Positions 53,395 through 62,819 of a DNA stretch of 64,000 bases are shown here, piece by piece (position 1 is the first letter of the stretch; the number at the start of each line of letters is the position of its first letter). Made by a program: the position numbers and the translations under genes. Below the pieces are notes generated by a model. It saw only the letters and a program-made list of their open reading frames with translations, was not told where the DNA came from and did not search any database. The DNA comes from Actinomycetota bacterium (GTDB taxonomy: Bacteria; Actinomycetota; Nitriliruptoria; Nitriliruptorales; Nitriliruptoraceae), in assembly GCA_019348135.1 (NCBI GenBank), contig JAHWJY010000003.1:1-64000 (forward strand), written 5' to 3'.

Positions 53395-54815
53395 CGGCCC
53401 CCTCGACCCTGGACGAGGGCCTCGCCGACCGGCTGCGCGACCGACTGGAAGCCGGCCCCGGCGGTCGGTCTCTGCACCCCATCGGCATCGGTCGGATCCT
53501 GATCGGGCCCGGTGCCCTCGATCGTCTCGCGGACGAGGTCGCCGCCGTGTCATCCGGGCCGATCGTCCTCCTCGAGGACGCCACACCGATGCTGCGGCTC
53601 GGCACCGATCTGAAGGCGGCCGTCGAGAAGCATCTGGGCGGGTTCGCAGACGTCCGCCGGGAGGTACTGACCGGCCGGGACGGACAACTGCACGCCGACG
53701 ACGGAACCCTCGCGGTCGCCCGGGCCGCCGTCGAAGGAGCCGGGTGCGTCGTGTCCGTGGGTTCGGGCACGCTGACCGATATCGCCAAGGACGCGTGCAA
53801 CCACCGCGGGGGCACGCCGTTGGTGGCGGTGCAGACGGCCGTCTCCGTCAACGGCTTCTCGGACGACATGGCGGTGATCCTCCGGGATGGCGTGAAACGG
53901 ACGGTTCCGTCCTCATGGGTGACGACGCTGCTGATCGACACCGAGATCATCCGCGACGCGCCGGAGGCCATGAACCAGGCTGGCGTCGGTGAGCTCCTGG
54001 CGATGTTCACCGCGCCAGCCGACTGGCACCTCGCGGCTCTCGTCGGACTGGACGGTTCGTACTCCGCCGGTGTGGTGGACCTCTTCCGGCGCGAGGGCGA
54101 CCGGCTCCTCACCATCGCGGGTGGGGTGGGGCGTCGCGACGGCGATGCCCTCGACGAACTCGCCCGTCTCATGACCGCCTCCGGGATCGCACTCGGGGTC
54201 GCAGGACGTACCGCGCCCCTCTCGGGTATGGAGCACACGGTCAGTCACATGCTGGACATGTCGGCCGGGCACACGGGCACTCCCGTGGGCCTCCATGGTG
54301 CCCAGGTCGGTGTGGCCGCCGTGGTCGCGGCAGCACTGTGGGAACGGATGATCGCCACACTCTCGGCGCAGTCGCTACGGCACGTCGTCGTCGTCCCGTC
54401 CGTCGAGGACCTCGAGCGCAGGGTCAAGGGCGCCTTCTCGGACGTGGACCCCTCGGGGACGATGGGTGCGGAGTGCTGGTCGGATTACGCGAAGAAGCTG
54501 GATGCGTGGGCCGGCGCCCAGCCGAGCGTCGGTGAGCTCTCGGAGCAGTGGGACGATGCGGTGTCCGCTGTGCGCCGCGTGCTGGTCTCGCCGGAGGAGA
54601 TGGTCACCGCGCTGCACGCCGCCGGAGCACCTGTCCGCTTCCGTGACCTCGACCCCCCGGTCGACCCCGACCGGGCACGGTGGGCGGTGGCGAACTGTCA
54701 CCTCATGAGGGACCGCTTCACGATCGCCGACCTGGCGTTCTTCACCGGCAACTGGAACGACGGCGACGTCGACGAGGTCCTTGACCGTGTCGCCGACCTG
54801 GGCGGTGGCCTGTGA
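53391..54815 (+). CDS. AraM-like sn-glycerol-1-phosphate dehydrogenase family protein
   Basis: VVSVGSGTLTDIAKDACNHRGGTPLVAVQTAVSVNGFSDDMAVILRDGVKRTVPSSWVTTLLIDTEII...SGMEHTVSHMLDM...GLHGAQVGVAAV. Confidence 0.88.
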   Translation: MTAPSTLDEGLADRLRDRLEAGPGGRSLHPIGIGRILIGPGALDRLADEVAAVSSGPIVLLEDATPMLRLGTDLKAAVEKHLGGFADVRREVLTGRDGQLHADDGTLAVARAAVEGAGCVVSVGSGTLTDIAKDACNHRGGTPLVAVQTAVSVNGFSDDMAVILRDGVKRTVPSSWVTTLLIDTEIIRDAPEAMNQAGVGELLAMFTAPADWHLAALVGLDGSYSAGVVDLFRREGDRLLTIAGGVGRRDGDALDELARLMTASGIALGVAGRTAPLSGMEHTVSHMLDMSAGHTGTPVGLHGAQVGVAAVVAAALWERMIATLSAQSLRHVVVVPSVEDLERRVKGAFSDVDPSGTMGAECWSDYAKKLDAWAGAQPSVGELSEQWDDAVSAVRRVLVSPEEMVTALHAAGAPVRFRDLDPPVDPDRARWAVANCHLMRDRFTIADLAFFTGNWNDGDVDEVLDRVADLGGGL

Positions 54816-55633
54816 GGATCCTGGACCGCTACGACGGCTTCGTGTTCGACCTCGATGGCACCATCTACCTCGGTGACGTTCTCCTCCCGGGCGCACGTGC
54901 GGTCGTCGACGAGATCCGTCGTCTGGGCAAGGGGCTGCTGTACCTCACGAACAAGCCGCTCGACCCGTCGTGGGCCTACGCCGAGCGGCTGACGGAGCTC
55001 GGTCTCCCCACGGCGGCCGACGACGTCGTGTCCTCGCTCGACTCTCTCGTCCTCTACATGGATCTGCACCACCCGGCCGCGACCGTCCTCTGCGTGAGCG
55101 AGCCGCTCGTCGCTGCTCGTCTGCGAGACGCCGGCCACCAGGTGACCGCGGACGCCGCCCAGGCCGACGTCGTCGTGGTCTCGTTCGATCGCACCTTCGA
55201 CTACACGAAGCTGCATGCCGCCTACGTCGCCGTCGCGGGAGGAGCTGTGCTCGTCGCGACGAACCCCGACGCGTACTGCCCGACCCCGGACGGGGGTCTT
55301 CCTGACTGCGCTGCCATGCTCGCGGCCATCGAGGCGTGCACGGGCGCGAAAGCCGAGGCCGTCGTCGGGAAGCCGTCGGAACACATGGCCCGCGCACTCG
55401 TGCGGCGTCTCGACATGTCTCCCGGCCGTGTCCTGCTGACGGGCGACCGGATCGAGACCGACGTCGCCATGGCCGCCCAGGCCGGTCTGGATTCCGCGTT
55501 GGTCTTGACGGGCGCCACCCAGCTGCCCCTCGTCCACCAGCCCTCGAGCCATCCGACCTACGTCTTCGGGTCGCTCCAGCAGCTCCTGGTCGGGACCACC
55601 GCCAGGACCCCCATGAGAACAGAGGTGACGTGA
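54812..55633 (+). CDS. HAD-IIA family phosphatase (NagD/AraL-like)
   Basis: YDGFVFDLDGTIYLGDVLLPGARAVVDEIRRLGKGLLYLTNKPLDPSWAYAERL...VVGKPSEHMARALVRRLDMSPGRVLLTGDRIETDVAMAAQAGLDSALVLTG. Confidence 0.93.
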   Translation: MRILDRYDGFVFDLDGTIYLGDVLLPGARAVVDEIRRLGKGLLYLTNKPLDPSWAYAERLTELGLPTAADDVVSSLDSLVLYMDLHHPAATVLCVSEPLVAARLRDAGHQVTADAAQADVVVVSFDRTFDYTKLHAAYVAVAGGAVLVATNPDAYCPTPDGGLPDCAAMLAAIEACTGAKAEAVVGKPSEHMARALVRRLDMSPGRVLLTGDRIETDVAMAAQAGLDSALVLTGATQLPLVHQPSSHPTYVFGSLQQLLVGTTARTPMRTEVT

Positions 55634-56304
55634 TGGAGTTCATCTTCATGTTGACCCAGGACGACCGGACGATCCCGGACGCCCTCGAGGTCTACGACAG
55701 CATCCGGCGAACGGAGCTGCGGTACGTCGGGTTCAAGGACGTCGGCGTCGACCGACCGACCCTCCAGAAGCTCACCGCCGAGATGCACGCCGACGACCGG
55801 CAGGTGATGCTCGAGGTCGTGTCGACCTCACGCGACGACGAACTGCGCAGCATCCAGGCGGCGGTCGACGTGGGCGTGGACTACATCCTCGGGGGGACGA
55901 ACACGGAAGCCGCCGGCGAGCTCCTCGCCGGCTCGGGGGTGCGCTACTACCCGTTCCCCGGGACCATCGTGGGCCATCCCAGTGAGCTCCGCGGGGACAT
56001 CGAGGAGATCGCCGAACACGCGCGCCACCTCACGCGTACCGATGGCATCGACGGCGTCGACCTCCTCGCCTACCGCCACCGTGGGGTCGACCCCGTGGCG
56101 CTCACCAAGGCGGTCGTCGACGCCTCGCATGGCCCGGTGATCGCTGCAGGGAGCGTCGACAGCGAAGAGCGCATCCAGGCACTGCAGGCGGCGGGAGCCT
56201 GGGGGTTCACGATCGGGAACGCGATCCTGGCCGGACAGATGCCCGAGGGCCCGGATGTGGCCGCGCAGATCACGTGGACGCTGCGAGCGGCAGCAGGCGC
56301 ATGA
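55633..56304 (+). CDS. TIM-barrel phosphate-binding protein of unknown function (HisA/TrpF-like C-terminal signature)
   Basis: MEFIFMLTQDDRTIPDALEVYDSIRRTELRYVGFKDVGVDR...GVDYILGGTNTEAAGELL...VIAAGSVDSEERIQALQAAGAWGFTIGNAILAGQM. Confidence 0.72.
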   Translation: MEFIFMLTQDDRTIPDALEVYDSIRRTELRYVGFKDVGVDRPTLQKLTAEMHADDRQVMLEVVSTSRDDELRSIQAAVDVGVDYILGGTNTEAAGELLAGSGVRYYPFPGTIVGHPSELRGDIEEIAEHARHLTRTDGIDGVDLLAYRHRGVDPVALTKAVVDASHGPVIAAGSVDSEERIQALQAAGAWGFTIGNAILAGQMPEGPDVAAQITWTLRAAAGA

Positions 56305-57932
56305 TCAGCACGCTGGAGCGACGGAGCGAGATGCTGCGGTCGGCTGCCGCCGATGGGCTCGACCTCGTCGTGATCGGAGGGGGCATCAACGGCGTCGGCA
56401 TCCTCCTCGATGCTGCAGCCCGCGGGTTCCGATGCCTGTTGCTCGAAGGCGATGACCTCGCCGTGGGAACGTCCAGCAGATCCTCGAAGCTGATCCATGG
56501 TGGCCTTCGGTACCTGGAAGGCCACGAGTTCGGTCTGGTGCGCCAGGCACTCGCGGAGAGAGCGACCCTGTTGCGGGTGGCACCACACCTGGTGGACCTC
56601 CGCCGGTTCGTCCTGCCGGTCGCCGGCGGATGGTCGCAGCGTCTGTACATCGGCGCGGGACTCGGGCTCTACGACGGACTCGGCGGCCGTCGCGGCGGCC
56701 GCTTCCGAGCGCTGTCGCCGACCGCACTGGCGGACCGAGCTCCGGCCGTGCGGAGCGATCTGTTCGAGGGCGGATTCGAGTACAGCGACGGGGTGACCGA
56801 CGATGCCCGACTGGTGATCGCGGTCGCCCGTACCGCTCGCCAACTCGGTGCCCGACTCGTGACGCAGGCGCAGGTGACCGGACTGCTCCGCGCGAAGGGT
56901 CGCGTGGCCGGCGTGGTCGTCAAGGACCGCATGACCGGCGACGACGTCGAGATCCCGAGCGCCTGTGTCGTGGATGCCACCGGAGCGTTCGACGTGCAGT
57001 TGACCGACTCCGCGTCCGCCGCCTCGGTCATCCGGAGTCGCGGGACCCATCTCGTCATCGCGCGCGACCGCATCGCATCCGATGTCGGGTTGACGCTGCG
57101 CGTCGACGGGAGGGTGATCTTCATCGTCCCGTGGGAGAGCTCCTGGCTCCTCGGGACGACCGATGTGGTCCACGATGGCGCCGTCGCGAGACCGACCGCG
57201 ACGCCCGGCGAGGTGTCGTACCTGCTGCACGCCGCCAACCGGTCGCTCGACGTCGAGCTCACCGCCGGTGACGTCCTCGCGACGTTCGCCGGCATCCGTC
57301 CCCTGGTCGGGAGTCCGACCCAGGCACCCGGTCCCGTCAGTCGTGAGCACCACATCGACGAGCGCACCGACGGGATGCTCGTCCTGCGTGGGGGGAAGCT
57401 CACCACCTACCGGGTCGTCGCCGCGGAGGTCGTCGATCGTGTGGCCACGCAGTTGCGACGGGCCGTGGCGTCCTCCACGTCCTCCCTGCCGCTGACGGGC
57501 GCAGCCCCACGACCGGCACTCGACCGCCTGTCGCAGCAGTTGCAACGACGTGGGCTGGCCCCCGACGTCGCCAGTTCGCTCGTCTCCAGGTACGGGCGGG
57601 AGTCGGTCGATGTCGCCGACGTGGCCGCCCGGTGGGGGCTCCAGGGCCGGCTCCTCGACCATCTGCCCTACATCGAGGCCGAGGTCTGGTGGTCGGTGGA
57701 CCATGAGGATGCGCTGACGATCGACGACGTCCTGTCGCGCCGAACACGAGCGGCCCTCCAGGACCGGGACCAGGCGGAGGCCGCGGCAGGCGTGGTCGCG
57801 GACATCCTCGGGGCGAAGCTCGGCTGGGACCGCCGAACGCGCCTCGAGGCGGTGACCGCGTACAGCGAGAGCCGTGGTGAGTACGCCGTTCCCCACGCTG
57901 AGGGACGGATCCGAGAGGCGGTGGCGGGATGA
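56301..57932 (+). CDS. GlpD-like FAD-dependent glycerol-3-phosphate dehydrogenase/oxidase family
   Basis: DLVVIGGGINGVGILLDAAARGFRCLLLEGDDLAVGTSSRSSKLIHGGLRYLEGHEFGLVRQALAERATLLRVAPHL; ATG at 56301 overlaps preceding stop. Confidence 0.92.
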   Translation: MISTLERRSEMLRSAAADGLDLVVIGGGINGVGILLDAAARGFRCLLLEGDDLAVGTSSRSSKLIHGGLRYLEGHEFGLVRQALAERATLLRVAPHLVDLRRFVLPVAGGWSQRLYIGAGLGLYDGLGGRRGGRFRALSPTALADRAPAVRSDLFEGGFEYSDGVTDDARLVIAVARTARQLGARLVTQAQVTGLLRAKGRVAGVVVKDRMTGDDVEIPSACVVDATGAFDVQLTDSASAASVIRSRGTHLVIARDRIASDVGLTLRVDGRVIFIVPWESSWLLGTTDVVHDGAVARPTATPGEVSYLLHAANRSLDVELTAGDVLATFAGIRPLVGSPTQAPGPVSREHHIDERTDGMLVLRGGKLTTYRVVAAEVVDRVATQLRRAVASSTSSLPLTGAAPRPALDRLSQQLQRRGLAPDVASSLVSRYGRESVDVADVAARWGLQGRLLDHLPYIEAEVWWSVDHEDALTIDDVLSRRTRAALQDRDQAEAAAGVVADILGAKLGWDRRTRLEAVTAYSESRGEYAVPHAEGRIREAVAG

Positions 57933-59125
57933 TGGCGGACGGCTCCAGCGGGTCCGTGGAGATCCGCGACGCGACGAAGCGCTTCGGCGGCGTCACCGCG
58001 GTCGATGGCGTCTGCCTCACCGTGCGACCGGGCACGTTCTCTGCGCTGCTGGGGCCGTCCGGCTGCGGGAAGACGACGCTTCTGCGTCTCGTAGCCGGCT
58101 TCGAGTCGCCGACCCGCGGAAGCATCCTCATCGGCGGTGAGCCGATGGACGACGTGCCCAGCTACCGGCGCCCCGCGAACACCGTCTTCCAGCACTACGC
58201 CCTCTTCCCGCACATGGATGTCGAACGGAACGTCGGCTACGCGCTGCGCCAACAGCGCCCCCGCATCGACCGTTCCGAACAGCGGCGGAGGATCGACGAG
58301 GCGTTGGAGCTCGTGCAGCTCGGCGGCTACGGGAAGCGCCACGCGCGTGAGCTGTCGGGCGGCCAACAGCAACGGGTGGCGCTTGCGCGGGCACTCATCT
58401 CGCGGCCGCAGGTGCTTCTCCTCGACGAGCCTCTCTCGGCGCTCGATGCGAAGCTGCGTCACGCGATGCAGCTCGAGCTGAAACAACTGCAGCAGCAGTT
58501 GGGCATCACGTTCGTCTTCGTGACCCATGACCAGCAGGAGGCCATGTCCATGGCCGACCGCGTCGCGGTCATGCGGGACGGGCGGATCCTCCAGGAAGCA
58601 CCCCCGGAACATGTCTACGACTTCCCGGCGGACACGTTCGTGGCCGACTTCGTCGGCACGATGAACCTCTTCCGAGGGCGGTTGGTGACGCGAGAGGGCG
58701 ACACGGCGACGGTGCAGACCCCGGCGGGAACGAAGCTCGTCGGCTGCGCCCTGTCACACGACCTCCTGTCGCCGGGCCAGCCAGCCGCGCTCGCGGTCCG
58801 CCCGGAGCGGATCGTCCTGTCCCTGGGCGCGGAACGTGCAGCGGGCCCCTCGTCCGCCGTCACCGCGCTTCGCGCCCACGTGAGGACCCGGACCTTCCTG
58901 GGCGATCAGGTGTCGTACCAAGCGGACTCTCCGGACGTCGGCCGCGTCACGGTCTTGCAGGCTCGCACGGCGGCCGGCACGGACGGCCTCGCCGCCCCCG
59001 GAGACCAGGTGACGTTGGAGTGGGCGCTCGACGTGGCCCACGTGATCCCCGACACCGGCAAGGAAGCAGCCGAGCATGGGGCCGATGTCGGCCTGAACCC
59101 ACCACCGAAGGAGAGCGGAAGATGA
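57929..59125 (+). CDS. ABC transporter ATP-binding protein, spermidine/putrescine (PotA)-like
   Basis: LLGPSGCGKTTLLRLVAGFESPTRGSILIGG...RPANTVFQHYALFPHMDVERNVGYAL...ELSGGQQQRVALARAL; TOBE-like C-terminus. Confidence 0.93.
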   Translation: MMADGSSGSVEIRDATKRFGGVTAVDGVCLTVRPGTFSALLGPSGCGKTTLLRLVAGFESPTRGSILIGGEPMDDVPSYRRPANTVFQHYALFPHMDVERNVGYALRQQRPRIDRSEQRRRIDEALELVQLGGYGKRHARELSGGQQQRVALARALISRPQVLLLDEPLSALDAKLRHAMQLELKQLQQQLGITFVFVTHDQQEAMSMADRVAVMRDGRILQEAPPEHVYDFPADTFVADFVGTMNLFRGRLVTREGDTATVQTPAGTKLVGCALSHDLLSPGQPAALAVRPERIVLSLGAERAAGPSSAVTALRAHVRTRTFLGDQVSYQADSPDVGRVTVLQARTAAGTDGLAAPGDQVTLEWALDVAHVIPDTGKEAAEHGADVGLNPPPKESGR

Positions 59126-60237
59126 TCCAGATCATGACGAAGAGATCGGGCGTACGCCTGGTCGCCGCGATGGCGGGCAGCGTGCTGTTCCTCGCTGCCT
59201 GCGCGCCCGGAACGGACGAGGCGGTCGGCGGTGAGGGCGGAGATGCGGAAGACGCCGAGCTGGGCGACAAGCTGACGCTGGCGACGTGGCCCAACTACCA
59301 CGACCCCGCGATCATCGAGGCGTTCACGGAAGAGACCGGCGTGAACGTTGACGTCAACGTGTACGGGTCGACCGAGGAGATGGAAGCGCTCCTGCGTGGA
59401 GGAAGCTCCGGTATCGACATCCTCATGCCCACGCACTACGCGGTGCCGGGCTGGATCGAGGACGGTCTCGTCCAGAAGATCGACTACAGCAAGCTCGGAG
59501 ACGTCGATCTCAGCACGTGGAACGAGCTCTTCGTCGACCAACCGTTCGACCCCGGGAACGTCTACACCATCCCCAAGAACTGGGGGACCACCGGCATCAT
59601 CTACGCACCGGAGGCGGAGGACCCGGTCACGAGCTGGAAGGAGTTCTTCGAACGCGCCTCCGGCGATCTGACCGGCCACAGCGTCATCGTCGACCACCAG
59701 ATCTCCTCGATCGGGTCCGCTGCCGTCGCCCTCGGCTACGACCTCAACACCACCGACCCTGACGAACTCGCCGAGATCGAACAGCTGCTGGTGGGCCTCA
59801 AGCCGGACCTCTGGGCCATCACCTCCGACGTGCAGCCTCCTTTGCGCAACGGCGACAGCTGGTCGTCCATCGCCTGGACCGGCGACGGCGTACAGGTGCA
59901 GCGCGACAACCCGGACTACGAGTACGTCATCCCGGACGATGGCGGTGAGCTGTGGGTCGACAACTGGACGATCGCGGCGGACGCCCCCAACGCCGCGGCG
60001 GCGCACGCCTTCCTCGAGTTCGTGCTGCGACCGGAGAACAGCGCAGCCGACACCGAGTTCTGTCTGTTCCCCCACGCCAACCCCGCGGTCCAGGAGCTGC
60101 TGTCGCCGGAGGTCGGCGAGAACCCCGTCATCTACCCGGAACAGGCAGCGATCGCCAGGATGACGCTGAGCTCCGCCGAGGCGTACAACAGTGAGGCCCG
60201 CGCCGAGATGTGGGCTCGGATCAAGTCGTCGTCGTGA
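59122..60237 (+). CDS. ABC transporter substrate-binding lipoprotein, PotD-like
   Basis: Lipobox FLAACAP; LATWPNYHDPAIIEAFTEETGVNVDVNVYGSTEEMEALLRGGSSGIDILMPTHYAVPGWIEDGLVQKIDYSKL. Confidence 0.93.
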   Translation: MIQIMTKRSGVRLVAAMAGSVLFLAACAPGTDEAVGGEGGDAEDAELGDKLTLATWPNYHDPAIIEAFTEETGVNVDVNVYGSTEEMEALLRGGSSGIDILMPTHYAVPGWIEDGLVQKIDYSKLGDVDLSTWNELFVDQPFDPGNVYTIPKNWGTTGIIYAPEAEDPVTSWKEFFERASGDLTGHSVIVDHQISSIGSAAVALGYDLNTTDPDELAEIEQLLVGLKPDLWAITSDVQPPLRNGDSWSSIAWTGDGVQVQRDNPDYEYVIPDDGGELWVDNWTIAADAPNAAAAHAFLEFVLRPENSAADTEFCLFPHANPAVQELLSPEVGENPVIYPEQAAIARMTLSSAEAYNSEARAEMWARIKSSS

Positions 60238-61202
60238 CCACCCATCCCACGCCGGGCGAGGCGCCGCCGGCCGAGCCGCCGGCAGCGCTTCTCCTGGCTC
60301 CTGCTCCCGAGCCGCCGAGCTCGGGAGCAGGGGGGCGCGACCGGCTCAACCGGCAGGCGGACCGGATGTACCGCGTCATGGGGGCGCCAGCGGTCGTCTG
60401 GTACCTGCTGTTCCTTGCCGCGCCCCTCATCGTGCTGCTCGTGGTCTCCCTCGGTCGTCGGTCCCCCAACGGGGGCTACCAGCCGGGACTCACGCTGGAG
60501 CAGTACGGCCAGCTGGGCACGCGGTGGACGGCCTTCGCCAACACCGTGGAGCTCGGCCTCGTCGGGACCGTCGTCTGCTTGATGGTGGCCTACCCGATGG
60601 CGTACGTCCTGGCGACGCGTGGAGGCCGGTACAAGACGATCCTCCTCGCCCTCGTCGTGGTGCCGTTCTGGACGAGCCTGCTCATCCGGACCTACGCGTG
60701 GGTCTTCCTCCTGGGCAACAGCGGCATCCCGGCGCTGCTCCGCGACCTCGGCATCGCCGAGGGCGTCAGGCTCCTCAACACCCCCTTCGCCGTCGTGCTT
60801 GGGATCGTCTACAACTACCTCCCGTTGATGATCCTCCCCATCTTCGTCAGCCTCGACCGCATCGACCAGGGCATCCGGCAAGCTTCGAAGGACCTCGGCG
60901 CCGGTCCCGCCAGGACCTTCCTCCGCATCACCTTGCCGCTGTCCGCGCCAGGGATCATCAGCGGCGTCCTGCTCGTGTTCGTACCCGTGCTCGGCGAGTA
61001 CCTCATCCCGGTCCTGCTCGGCGGCGGTCAGATCTACTTCCTCGGCAACGCGCTGGCGGATCTGTTCTTCCAGTCGCGGAACTGGCCGTTCGGGGCCGCC
61101 GTCGCAACGGCGTTCATCGCGCTCGTCATGGTCCTCATCGGCTTCTACCGGAAGGCCGCCTCCCGTCTCGCTCCGGGAACGGAACAGGAGGGGATGCTCT
61201 GA
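60234..61202 (+). CDS. ABC transporter permease, PotB-like
   Basis: TM-rich; FANTVELGLVGTVVCLMVAYPMAYVLATRGG; EAA-like loop QASKDLGAGPARTFLRITLPLSAPGIISG. Confidence 0.93.
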   Translation: MTTHPTPGEAPPAEPPAALLLAPAPEPPSSGAGGRDRLNRQADRMYRVMGAPAVVWYLLFLAAPLIVLLVVSLGRRSPNGGYQPGLTLEQYGQLGTRWTAFANTVELGLVGTVVCLMVAYPMAYVLATRGGRYKTILLALVVVPFWTSLLIRTYAWVFLLGNSGIPALLRDLGIAEGVRLLNTPFAVVLGIVYNYLPLMILPIFVSLDRIDQGIRQASKDLGAGPARTFLRITLPLSAPGIISGVLLVFVPVLGEYLIPVLLGGGQIYFLGNALADLFFQSRNWPFGAAVATAFIALVMVLIGFYRKAASRLAPGTEQEGML

Positions 61203-62062
61203 ACGCGCGATCGGGTCGGGCGATGGATCGGCTGCTCCGTGGCTACGGGGCCGCGGTCTACCTCTTCCTGTTCGTGCCCATCGCCGTCGTCGTGGTCTTC
61301 AGCTTCAACGCCGGCGAACACGTCGCCGAACTCACCGGCTTCTCGTTGCGCTGGTACGTCGAGGCGTGGACGAACCCGTTCATCGTGGAAGCCTTCCGGA
61401 CGAGCATCACCGTTGCGCTCACGAGTGCCACCATCTCCATGTTCCTCGGAACGGCAGCGGCGCTGGCGATGCCGTCGGCCCCACGCCGGCTGCGGCGAAC
61501 CTTCGATGTGATGGTCAACACGGCCCTGGTCGTGCCGGGGATCGTCCTCGGGATCTCGCTGCTCATCTTCATCGTCACCGCCACGAACTGGTTGAACTCC
61601 TGGATCGCGTACCTCGTGCCCAGTTCGGATCTTCGCCTGGGTCTCGGCTTCGCCAGCCTGGTGGCCGCCCACTCGGTGTTCGGGACCGCGCTCGTCACCA
61701 TCCTCGTCCGGACGCGGCTGGCCTCCATGGATCTCCGCGTCATCGAGGCGTCAGCGGACCTGTATGCGCCGCCGCTGCGGACGGTGTGCACGGTGACGCT
61801 GCCGCTGCTGGCCCCCGCCATCTTCGCCGGATTCCTGCTGGCCTTCACGTTCAGCTTCGACGACTTCATCATCGCCTTCTTCACACGCGGGCGGGCGGAG
61901 ACCTTGCCGATCTACCTGTTCGCGTCCATCCGTCGAGGGGTGTCTCCGGTGGTCAACGCGACCGCGAGTAGCCTCCTGGCGATGACCGTCACCTGCCTCG
62001 CGGTCGCCGCCGTGGTGTTCTGGCGGCGGGGATCGAACCGGACGGAGAAGGGGATCCCATGA
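61199..62062 (+). CDS. ABC transporter permease, PotC-like; start uncertain (CTG 61199 or ATG 61223)
   Basis: VYLFLFVPIAVVVVFSFNAGEHVAELTGFSLRWYVEAW...EASADLYAPPLRTVCTVTLPLLAPAIFAGFLLAFTFSFDDFIIAFFTRG. Confidence 0.93.
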   Translation: MNARSGRAMDRLLRGYGAAVYLFLFVPIAVVVVFSFNAGEHVAELTGFSLRWYVEAWTNPFIVEAFRTSITVALTSATISMFLGTAAALAMPSAPRRLRRTFDVMVNTALVVPGIVLGISLLIFIVTATNWLNSWIAYLVPSSDLRLGLGFASLVAAHSVFGTALVTILVRTRLASMDLRVIEASADLYAPPLRTVCTVTLPLLAPAIFAGFLLAFTFSFDDFIIAFFTRGRAETLPIYLFASIRRGVSPVVNATASSLLAMTVTCLAVAAVVFWRRGSNRTEKGIP

Positions 62063-62817
62063 CGTCGCTGTCTCCGGTCCGCTCCTCCGGACGGCTCCTC
62101 ACGGATCGGGTACGTGATCAGCTGCTGAGTGCCATCCACTCCGGCGAGCTGGAGGTCGGTACGAAGATCCCGAACGAACAGCAGCTCTGCGCGACGTTCG
62201 GCGTGTCTCGGATCACCGTCCGCGAAGCCGTCCGGTCACTCGTGGAGGGTGGCTACCTCGATCGCGTCCACGGGTCAGGTACGTACGTGGCGTTCCGGCC
62301 CTCGGCACGCCACAGTCTCGAACAGAACCTCTCGTACACGGCCATGATCCGTGAAGCCGGGATGCGACCGTCGCGACGTCTCGTGCAGCTGGAACGTGAC
62401 GGCGCCAGCGAGCATGAGGCCGCGTTCCTCCAGATAGGTGCTCACGATGAGGTGGTGCGGGTGAGGCGCGTGCGGTACGCCGATGAGTCACCCGTCATCT
62501 CGTCCATCGACACGATCCCCGCTGCCATCCTCGGCGACGTCGACGACTCCGCCTTCGGCGGGTCGCTCTACAACATGCTCGAGAGTGCAGGCAACAAGGT
62601 GTCCCACGCGGAAGCGACCGTGCTTCCCGTGATCGCCGATGCTGACCTCGCGGACATCCTCTCCGTCGACATCGGATCACCACTGCTGCACATCTCGCAG
62701 GTCGACTGGGTCGCCGGTGGACACGCCGTGATGTTCAGCCGCGAATGGCACGTGCCGGGTGTCTTCGAGCTGTCGCTGCTCCGCCGACCATCGTCATCGG
62801 ACACGACAGGGTTCTGA
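62059..62817 (+). CDS. GntR-family transcriptional regulator, HutC/UTRA subfamily
   Basis: LLTDRVRDQLLSAIHSGELEVGTKIPNEQQLCATFGVSRITVREAVRSLVEGGYLDRVHGSGTYVA plus UTRA-like C-terminal domain. Confidence 0.95.
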   Translation: MTSLSPVRSSGRLLTDRVRDQLLSAIHSGELEVGTKIPNEQQLCATFGVSRITVREAVRSLVEGGYLDRVHGSGTYVAFRPSARHSLEQNLSYTAMIREAGMRPSRRLVQLERDGASEHEAAFLQIGAHDEVVRVRRVRYADESPVISSIDTIPAAILGDVDDSAFGGSLYNMLESAGNKVSHAEATVLPVIADADLADILSVDIGSPLLHISQVDWVAGGHAVMFSREWHVPGVFELSLLRRPSSSDTTGF

Positions 62818-62819
62818 GC

